Assembly (NCBI RefSeq): GCF_036324505.1
Contig: NC_086358.1
Location: forward strand, 2,438,329-2,502,328
Length of the DNA stretch: 64,000 nt
Direction of reading: 5' to 3'
Origin: Eleginops maclovinus
Lineage: Eukaryota > Chordata > Actinopteri > Perciformes > Eleginopidae
Both the position numbers and the translations under genes were made by a program. The notes under the pieces were generated by a model, which saw nothing but the letters and a program-made list of their open reading frames with translations, was not told the origin of the DNA and searched no databases. This document shows, piece after piece, positions 55,261 through 64,000 of this stretch (position 1 is the first letter of the stretch; every line of letters begins with the position of its first letter).

Positions 55261-55262
<2 letters not shown>
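53291..55262. other. No gene seen
   Basis: Unassigned sequence. Short frames only, no recognisable domain. Confidence 0.5.

Positions 55263-55328
<66 letters not shown>
55263..55328 (+). repeat. (AC)33 microsatellite
   Basis: Uninterrupted AC dinucleotides. Confidence 0.98.
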
Positions 55329-55334
<6 letters not shown>

Positions 55335-55419
55335 ATCTTGAGCCAGAAGTCGGACAAGCCTCATTTAGCCTGGTTTGTAACTGTCTCTTGTGTAACGAAT
55401 GGCTTGTGTCCTACAGTCT

Positions 55420-55468
55420 ACACGCACGCACACGCACACGCACACGCACACACACACACACACACACA
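55420..55468 (+). repeat. Compound (CACG/CA)n microsatellite
   Basis: Mixed cacg and ca units turning to pure CA. Confidence 0.95.
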
Positions 55469-55837
55469 GCACAACACTACCCAGATATCCTGCTTCCAGC
55501 CTCCATCTATTACCTCCACGTCCCACGCTACGCTGCAGATCAGGGGGCCACCTCGGTCCACCCCCGAGTCCCAGACCGGTGCACTGTTTTGGGGCTGCGT
55601 CGCTGCTACACGTCCCCTCCCCTTTAGGGTGTAGCTCGCCCTGTTTAAGATGCACCGTCACATCCCCGGCCACCACTTTCTCATTCTGTCCACAGCTACC
55701 GGCAGCGGGAAATTATGACAAACGGCCCCGGTTTTTATGGCTGCTTTCTCTCAGTTTGTTTTCCGCATTGAGAGAAAAAGATTTCCATTTTTGGTGATGA
55801 CTCAACACAGAGATTTGTGGTTTGACCTTTTTACGAG

Positions 55838-55839
<2 letters not shown>

Positions 55840-55879
<40 letters not shown>
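55840..55879 (+). repeat. (TG)20 microsatellite
   Basis: Uninterrupted TG dinucleotides. Confidence 0.98.
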
Positions 55880-55882
<3 letters not shown>

Positions 55883-58537
55883 GGTGTTTCTCGCTGATGT
55901 GTATTAATGGGAGTGTGTGTCTGGGTGAACAGAAGCAGGATGAGGGTTGTAAATGTTTCTGTCTCCTGGTTACTGTTTATCTGTCCTCCGCTGTGAAGAC
56001 CAAATGGCAGCTCTAGGAAACTGTCGTACCCACAAGTTCCTGAAGGTGACATCAGTGAAGGTTTGAACGTGACGTAGACGCAGCGGTTAGCAGTGTCGTC
56101 GAGCAGCAATAAGGTCCAGGGTGTTTCTCTGGACGCCGCTCTGAGTGGAGTTTGTTCTCTCCGTGACTTTGTGGTTTCTCTTCAGGTTCACTTGATTCCT
56201 CCCAAAGCCAAAAGACACGATCCAGCATGACGTGAACCCCTTTTGGTTCCTGTACTGCTTTTTAATTACACTGTGGTGTTTCTCTAAGTAAGCGATGGAT
56301 CATTTAACGGCTGGCTTTTAAGGATGTGGCGTCATCGAGTCCCAACCAAACACTGTTCAATTCTGAGGATCCTTGAAATTCTTCTGGAGAGTTCTTCGTT
56401 CAGAGGATTTTCAGTGATGTGAACCCTCAGTTCTCTGCACAATCCCATGCGACAAATGCATTTCCTGTTTACCTTATTTGAAAACAAGACTTATGAGCTA
56501 ATAGAGTTTCAGTTGTTTCACCTCAGCGGTCCACAGAAATATGTTTGAGAACACATTTGAGGCCGGAAATCCCTCAGAGTAGGCATATTTTCACATCTAA
56601 CTCTGTGCTTTAACGGTTTATTTTCCCCCAACTCGAGATAGTGATCGTTCAAAGAGTGGACATTATAATTAAGATGCCTTAGATGCTCAGCGAGAGGAAA
56701 TCTCCATTACTTTCAATGAAGCTCTGTGGCTTTGAGGAGAGCAAATCAATTGTGTTTTGTATGTTAATAACAAGAGTTTGATCAAATCCTTTTAGGCTTT
56801 GACCTCCTTTCTTTGCATCATTTAAAGGAGTGGAATTAGATATTAGCAGGAAGACAGTTACTGTATGTCAATGTCTGGTTTGTGTGTTTTGTCTTTGCTC
56901 TGTTGGTGTCTTTAGCTGCCTCTTACTCATCTTCACACCCGAATCCCTCCTGAAACCACTTCCCACCGACACAGGGCTTACAGCATTCTGCCTGTAACTC
57001 CCTCCCTGTGTACTGTGCACGTACACATGGTACCCTGATTTGCTTTTAGCACAGAGACCCAGAATCACAGCAGTGCTCCGATGCATCAATAAAACGTCCT
57101 GGTCCCAGATGGAAATTTGATGAAACACAAATTTGCATAGCATGTAAACACAATTAAAAAATAATGAAGGTCTCCGATCACGACGGTGACAACAGGGGTC
57201 CTCGAAAGAAACGTCTTCAAACCACATCAGAGCGGTATTTTTATCCTTATGTATGTTTGGTTCTCTTTAGCTCTCTGTTGATATTTAGCATTCCTTGCAT
57301 GGCAACCACTGTTAGACAACACAACACACATCTTAGTTTTGTTAACTTAATGATGCAAGCCACAGACCAAATGATACCCAGTGAACATAACCGTCAGATG
57401 CCAATATTGCCTGCTTAACAATCTGATCTATATGATGCTTATTGGTTTTGAATGGCTCATAATATGGTGAAACCTCCAAGCAAATGTGCAAGTGGAGAAG
57501 ACGTAGGAGTAGGTGCAGTTGTATATTGGAATTGTGGCTTTAATTGAAACTTAAAAGGCCTGAAATGTTGTTGAATTGACCTTTTTTCTGGAGCTAGCAG
57601 TCAATCAGTGCTTGTGCTCATGTGATGCGTTTCTGTATGAAGTTAGAAGTGCAATATGTACATGTGCTCCTCTAAAAATCCCCAAGTTCTCACATTTACC
57701 TGTGCTTCTTATCACCTGTGTGAAAACATCCGACCGTATTGATCACTGCCGGCCAGACGGACAAATATTGACTCGTTGTGACTTCCCACCAGATGCACAG
57801 ATTAGAGGCGACCACACGGCCTGTTTGTTTGCAGAGGCAGGTCACATGATGAGCGCAGGCCAAATGAACACAGCCACTGTAGGAACACAGCAAAGACCTT
57901 GAGTTATAGGTTTCATATATTAGACACAAACCATGTAGTGTAACCAACAAATGGTTTGAGAAGTTGGGGGTTTATTCATGTGACAATTGCCAACCAATCG
58001 TCTTCCATTCTTCCTGAAACATCAACATGTGTTTGCGCTCTCCAGAATAGATCCCTGAAATTGACATTAGTCTACTTTATCCTGAATATTTGTCTTTATT
58101 CTACCATTTTACCTTCTGGTATTCACATCTGAAAACCGTGTAATCCCAGCAAAGAAGTGGAAAACAGGAACTTTTCTGAAGGCTGTTCTGAATAACGTCG
58201 TGCTTAAAACTGTGCAGGAGCACTAAGTAATAACCGTCTGAGTTCTGAGGTCCACATTGAGTGTGTGTGTGCGTATGGGTGTAATTGAAAATCTGTGATG
58301 GGACGTACATCCCTCTACAAAGCAGAAGGGAGACAGGGATCGCTGCATCAGGTCTTCTGTTACTAAGTCTCACAATAATAAAAAAAAGCCTGTAATTAAA
58401 AACTTTAACAGATGATTAAACCACTTCGTTCTGTGGTTCAGATTCATTCCTGCAAAGCAATCAGCACCACAATCAGTTTTCGCAATTTATTTAGCTTTTT
58501 CTTTTACTCCTATTATTCCCTTCATGTCTTACTTTCC
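55880..58537. other. No gene seen
   Basis: Unassigned sequence of ordinary composition. Frames at 56868-57227 (minus) and 57576-57902 (plus) have no recognisable domain. Confidence 0.5.
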
Positions 58538-58573
58538 CTCCTCCTCCTCCTCCTCCTCCTCCTCCTCCTCCTC
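58538..58573 (+). repeat. (CCT)12 trinucleotide tract
   Basis: Pure cct/ctc run over about 36 bases; on the minus strand it reads as poly-Gly in one frame. Confidence 0.96.
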
Positions 58574-59821
58574 TGATGATGATCTGTTTGGTACGCAGCA
58601 CATGTGCAGGATTATCAGATGTTGTTTGGGAGGAGATAGTGTTTCTCTTGCTAATTTTCCACTTTTTCCCCCCCCGTCTCGCATGGTGCAATGATCTGCT
58701 GCTGCAGGTCGGTTCTCGGGTGTCGGGTTACTCGTTTCTTAAGGACTGCGGGCGGAAGGACTCCCGGGTTAAAACCAATAATCCCCGTCCTGTTCTGCAC
58801 AACGGCACCGAGCTGTTCTGCCCTCTACAAATTAACAAGAAAAAGATTCAGTATTTGAAAATAAAAGAAGAATAAAACAATGAGCAATAAATGAGGATGA
58901 AGTCGGACATATAATTAGCAAATCACAAATATCACATTTCTAAGGAAGTGTGGACTTTTCACGCACGCACTTTATCCCAGGGCACTGACCCTGTTTGTAA
59001 TACAGAAGAAACAGGGATTTATTTTTAATTACCGTCAGAGTAAGGGGGGCTTATATGCGGACCAGCTGAGAGAAAGCCAGCTCTGATACAGGCTGCTGCT
59101 GGAACCCGAGCCGGGAGGAGCTCATTAGAAACCAGAGATAAAGATCAACAGGATTATTAAAGAAAAGAGGAACACGTTGCATCCTCCTCCGACCGGTTTC
59201 AGTTGTTTCCACTCCTTCCTCCCCCCTCCTCCTCCTCCTCACGAGCCTGATCAACGTCCCGGGCCAGAGGAAATCAGTGATGCGTTTTTTTGGTAACTCA
59301 GGAAAAATAGAAGAACACTGCAACACTGGGCCTGTGTCTTATTCCATTTTCTACTTCTGCCTAATTTTATCTATCTTTGATTTCTGAGTCTCGTCTCTTT
59401 CCCAAACCCTCAATGTTTTGAGTTTTAAACCCAGCCGGCGACCACATACGCTTGGCCCGATGCTTGTCCTCGTTGAATAATCAAATATATACATGTGAGG
59501 GAGCTGGCACCGGAGGACGGCGATACAGTGGGATTCCACTGTTGTGAAACCGATATGCAAGCGCTAAATAAGCATGATTTCCCAATATCTGTCAGCAGAA
59601 ACACAGCTCTTGATTGAGATTTTACTCATCAGCCTGTGTGACGACTGACCGAGAACTAAACACAACATTAGTATGAGTAAATGAGGGGGAACCTTAACTG
59701 TTGTGTGGTTTCATACAAATAAATATGTCCAGTGGGGGCGTTCAACAAATAACATTAGATCCAGTACTGTACTTTAATTCACGTTTGGGATGCTTGTACT
59801 TTTCTACTACTTCTTCACTAT
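58574..59821. other. No supported gene
   Basis: A frame entering at a ctgctgctgcag acceptor-like site (58707) runs to a stop at 58875 next to AATAAA words, but lacks other exon support. A shorter pyrimidine tract lies at 59215-59240. A MITE-like gtactgtactttaat patch lies near 59764. Confidence 0.4.
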
Positions 59822-60346
59822 ATTTTAAAGAGTCCCTTCATGCTTTTTGTGATCTCCCTTTCCTGTAGTGTGTTCTATAGGTTTGTGTGCATGTCAATGG
59901 TCTGCAGAGGCTAAAATCCCCAAGTTAATGACGTCACTACAGTACGTCACTACAGTACGTCACTACAGTACGTCACTACAGTACGTCACTACAGTACGTC
60001 ACTACAGTACATCACTACAGTACATCACTACAGTACATCACTACAGTACATCACTACAGTACGTAACACTCGCGTTTCTATTGGCTAGTGCTCCAACACA
60101 TTGTGCTTGATATAAGCCAAGGGGGCGGGACATCTCTAAGCAGGTTGACCAATCACAACAGAGCCGGCCAGCTAACCAATCAGAGCTGCTCTGGTTTCAG
60201 ACAGAGGGTGAAAAGAGGAGCTGCAGCACAGGCAGTATGAGACACATAAAGAGCTTTCTGAACATTAAAGCATGGAGACATGTCCCAGGAGAGACAATAC
60301 ATACAGATATGAGCATGCAGATGAGCAGAACATGGCCTCTTTAAAG
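59822..60346 (+). mobile_element. MITE with inverted ends and internal 13-bp array
   Basis: The left end is tttaaagagtccc and the right end on the minus strand is tttaaagaggcc, an imperfect terminal inverted repeat. Between them lie the cctgtagtgtgtt...ggtctgcagaggct block also seen at 3908-4020, the 13-bp array, and the right part also seen inverted at 50043-50235. It is about 525 bp with no coding capacity. No target duplication is obvious, so I leave the superfamily open. Confidence 0.75.
59935..60064 (+). repeat. 13-bp minisatellite, 10 units
   Basis: Units of cactacagtacgt repeat every 13 bases. The first six and the last end in acgt, while four in between end in acat. The acgtcact junction resembles a CRE half-site. 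Confidence 0.95.
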
Positions 60347-63218
60347 GCAAATCTGTGACTTTCAACTCCAATACACGGTCTGACTACTTTAAGGAGGAGT
60401 TGGGAGTTATTTTATAATGTTTTTGCGGAGAGAAAATACAAAGATTACATATTTTGACCGTTTTAAAATGAATTTTTGTACAAAAACGTTTAATTTTTTT
60501 TATTTCCACAAAGTTAATGAAGACACCAAACACCAGGGAGCTTTCCTTTTAGGTTAAACCCTTTTTGGCAGTAAACCTTCACCCTGATTCTCTTACTAGA
60601 GCAAAGTAAAGTGAAAAATATGGCCAAAGAAAGAAACCTACCACAGTGTCTGCAAAATGCAATGTTCCCGTCCCTGTTTGGAGTCGAAACCCAATGTTTA
60701 CGCTGAAATTAAAGTGGGGGGGGGGGGGGCAGAAATGGTATGAATGGAAAAAGACGTAAACAAGCACGCAATCTTGTTAGAAGAGTCTCACGTTTCAGAC
60801 GGTGAGACATCGGGAGCAAGATTTCAGGAGGGAGAAAGAGAGAAGGAAAACAAAGATGTGTGGGGTAAATGATCGTCTCGGGGGGGCGGCGTTTAGGATC
60901 ACAGTTCACCTGGACCCTCCGGAGAGTGTGTCAGTGCATGCATCAGAGGGAGTGTTTTTCTGCTTGTAAGTGTGTGTCAAGAGGAACATTAATGTAAGGC
61001 TTGACCCCGGGGAGGCTGACCTCTCACCTTGAGGTCCTGTAAAGGTCGTCCAGCTGTGAGGTAGAGTGATGGGAGCTGTCGGGCAGGGTTGAAATGTCGG
61101 GCTTGTTATTAAGTCTAGGCTTGGTGAAATACTGCTGCACGTTTACAAGAGGAAATGTTTGGACGTTTCTTTAGTTATTGTGTCTAACCTGTTGGACCTG
61201 GGACAGTTGAATTTGCTCCAGAGATTTATATAACTTCCTGATCGCATTTTTATGAAGGCTCAATTCCAATAAAGTCTCCCAGTGAGCAGGCATGCATAAC
61301 GGCTCAACCATACAACTCACGTTACCAGTCATATCTGTGCTTCCTTTTTTGGCAAGAAAAGTCAGCTGTGACCACACGACAGGATGCCCATTTTGTCCGT
61401 AAAAGAGGCTAACCATTTCCTGTCTCCACTCATGACAGAAATACGCAGAATGACATCATCGGTTAATGTTTGCAGTACATGGCCGAGAGGAAATGCCACT
61501 GCATCATAGCTTTCCACAGACAGGTTTCTGCTGCAGGTAATGGTCTGAAAAACCTGCCTTAGTGACTCATTCAGAGTATTTTCACACCTATTGCTGTAGT
61601 CCAATGTGTGTATATGAGTTCATACGCTTTAATTTGTTTTCCCCCAGGTTTAATTTGTTAATAAACAGAGAAATTCAATCATTAACCACGTGAAAACCTT
61701 AACTAGGTCAGGGTATTCTGGGGTGGGAGCGAGAAAGCAAATAAAGGAAGAAGCTCCTGTGTTTTGAATGCATTTTACTATGGAAAAGCATTGATATTGC
61801 ATGCCAAATGCAGGTGAACACTGTAGATGAGCGCTGTTTGAAGTAGTGTGCATATTCGGGAAAGCTAGGAGGAAATCCAGATCATGCTAACCACAAGAGC
61901 TGGCATAGAGCTGGATCTGGGTTCACTTCATATGAATTATAGGTGGGATTAAGAGAATATTTTTGGCAAAGATTTTGTTTTATTTCAGGCCAAGTTCCTC
62001 ATGAAACCCCTGACTCCCCCTGGATGATGCACTTCGCCTTTATCCCTGGAGATTGATCACTCTCACCTTGATGTGAACGTTTATGTAAGAGTGTGTGTGG
62101 TCCATTAACCTTCTTTTCATCATTTCCAAACACTTGCTTTATTTTACAAGCAACACATTTCAATCATTCTGACTCCCTTTAAAGTCCCACAACAAATCCC
62201 AGTGTTACTTTTACTCTCTCACTCACACCTCCTCCTCTTATCAGTCTATAAACTCCCAGACTATGACACCATAAGCGAGCGTCCCCACAGGAAACGGTTA
62301 CTTATGAGGGAACAATGTAATGCCTGCCTGGTAACAACGAGCGGGTAAATAATTACAGACGTGTTATTTTTTGGATGAACATTCGATGACGTAATTTAAA
62401 CTCCGTCAGTCAACCCTCCCTGTTTTTGTAGTTCCTGGTGATGAGGATGAGCTACAAATGACTACAGGGACTTCTGAGTCATTGTGCTTATATGGACAGA
62501 TGTAGGAAACAGATAAATGTGTCAACAGTGGATTAGGTTCGTACTGTAGAGGATTTCAGAAAATAACCATATAACAAGTTGCACAATTTTCCAAACACTA
62601 ATGAAAAGTTTGTGTTCAAAACGAACAACAAAGATGAAACAAAGGGGGGGAATCATTGATTTTAAAATGAGTTGAGTTGGAATGGTTTTAAAATATCTAT
62701 ATATGAAACTCAGGCACATGGAAATATCAATGTTAGCTTTTTAAAAATGGCTTTCCTGCAATGCTGAACGTTTAAATGGGAGTTAAGGGATTTGCTTCTC
62801 CCAGATACCCATGTCAAAATCCATCCATACAACACACAATGGTGTGAGTGTTACTTCTCATGATTACGTTGTCCTGGGCTAAAGCAATTGAAAATGCTTC
62901 CAGAAAGACAGCTAATACCAATAAAGACCCTCTTAATACAAAATAACAAGGCTTTAACCAAAACACACAAACGCCTGCTGGTTTCCCTATAGGAATCGCC
63001 AAGAAAGCCATCCTTTAGAAGCTGAGAAAACACAATAAATGTCAATCATTGGTTAAATCTTCTCACACAACATATGGAAAAACTAACTGCCTCTTTAGGA
63101 AAGCAAATGTCACACTTTTCCTCTATTTTTATTTTGCCAGTTAGTGAAAGCCACTAAAGCACTCACATGTCCGAAGTCAGAGTTACACACTTATTGAACA
63201 CGCAATAAAAACTAGTCT
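60347..63218. other. No gene seen
   Basis: A run of 14 G lies at 60716-60729. The remainder is unassigned; frames at 61171-61604 (minus) have no recognisable domain. Confidence 0.5.
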
Positions 63219-63330
63219 ACTGCCATGGTAGCTCTGTGAAGCCCAAATATTAGCTAAATGCTAACATCGCCTTGCTAACAGGCTCACATTATCAATGCTA
63301 ACACCCTGATGTTCTTGCCATGTTTCCGGC
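63219..63330 (+). mobile_element. Dispersed 'GCTAAC' repeat fragment
   Basis: tagctaaatgctaacatc, cttgctaacaggctcaca, caatgctaacaccctgatgt follow the order of a repeat I know as common in fish, rich in gctaac/gctaat words. Both ends are missing. Confidence 0.4.
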
Positions 63331-63403
63331 TAACTGCTAATAAGCGCTTGGTTACAGCTGCTGTCAGGGCCACGTAACAAAGGGATTTCTTCAGAACTTC
63401 TGT

Positions 63404-63405
<2 letters not shown>

Positions 63406-63443
<38 letters not shown>
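63406..63443 (+). repeat. (GT)19 microsatellite
   Basis: Uninterrupted GT dinucleotides. Confidence 0.97.
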
Positions 63444-63445
<2 letters not shown>

Positions 63446-64000
63446 ACAACTTCCCTTCCAATGAATCTCCGTCATGCATCTCGAATACAAACAACTGTAA
63501 TACCTGACTCCACCCTCACATGGGATACAGGTGGAGGTACGTGACGGTGAAAGCACCTCCATAGAACAGGTTTATAGCTGTCCTCTATTCACACCTTTGA
63601 TTACCTTTGGACAGGACAAAGGGAGACAGATGTTTGCTTTCACAGCCACTGTTGGTGAAGTCCTTTTAATTAATCACGTCTAGCTTACTTTAACTCTAGC
63701 TAATGTTGTAAGAAGAATCAAGATCTTTTGACGGAACATTAAAAGATATAATTCACTGTTTCTGGACGGACCATATTTCTGTACTTCCGGTCATACCCAG
63801 ATGTTTTTAGCCTCAGGTAGCATGTAGCTTATATTGTATTGTATATATGAGTAGAGGGAGAAAGACGCGTGGAGCTACATACTCAACACACCGCCTCTAC
63901 CTCTCACTCATTGACGCTGCATTAGTACATTTAAGTGTCTAATAACCAATAAACCTCAGAAGAGTTGCATAATAGAATATCTGGTAACACTTTACTTGAA
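63444..64000. other. No gene seen; possible repeat start at window edge
   Basis: The last bases (ggtaacactttacttgaa) look like the start of an abundant teleost repeat that would continue beyond the window. Confidence 0.35.

Noticed and set aside
58708..58875. Exon-like segment after ctgctgctgcag with AATAAA near its stop
   Set aside because: The pyrimidine tract is displaced about 40 bases from the AG, and AT-rich ends often give AATAAA by chance. The peptide is unrecognised.

Overview
The window reads as nuclear DNA of a ray-finned (teleost) fish, from an intron or an intergenic region. The reasons are the very dense (AC)n/(GT)n microsatellites (two tracts of about 100 dinucleotides each), several minisatellites, tRNA-derived SINE-like repeats, and short non-autonomous DNA transposons with hAT-like ends of the kind typical of teleost genomes. 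I see no operon structure, ribosome binding sites or dense coding. No long open frame looks like a recognisable protein; the longest frames are either read-through of repeats or of a length expected by chance.

Layout. 1-5 kb: a dispersed-repeat copy, AC microsatellites, fragments of a hAT-like MITE, then a SINE-like element with a second tRNA-like sequence beside it. 6.2-7.2 kb: a 14-unit, 72-bp minisatellite with no indels. 9.6-11.7 kb: a MITE remnant abutting a SINE-like element, a (GT)105 tract and a 13-unit, 57-bp minisatellite. 12-24 kb: mostly unassigned, with diverged tandem duplications at 17.9-18.7 and 20.9-21.7 kb and a possible minus-strand terminal exon at 24.1-24.3 kb. 24.6-32.2 kb: microsatellites, a non-autonomous hAT element that keeps a transposase-like N-terminus (26.4-26.8 kb), another tandem duplication and a (GT)98 tract. 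34.6-35.6 kb: a hAT-like MITE swollen by an 18-unit, 32-bp minisatellite. 37.5 kb: a 108-bp near-perfect palindrome. 41-43.4 kb: a 216-bp-period duplication and an AT-rich block. 43.58-43.68 kb: the best plus-strand exon candidate. 48-52 kb: two tRNA-like SINE pieces inside MITE remnants. 59.8-60.3 kb: a MITE containing a 13-bp minisatellite. 63-64 kb: a GT tract and repeat fragments.

The main pattern is a link between MITEs and minisatellites. The 57-bp unit aligns with the terminus of the MITE at 59.8-60.3 kb, the 32-bp unit is the terminal segment of the hAT-like MITE that contains it, and the 13-bp array lies inside the first MITE family. I found no recognisable complete gene, RNA gene or CRISPR array. 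The family assignments rest on terminal motifs and on copies within this window, not on a database search.
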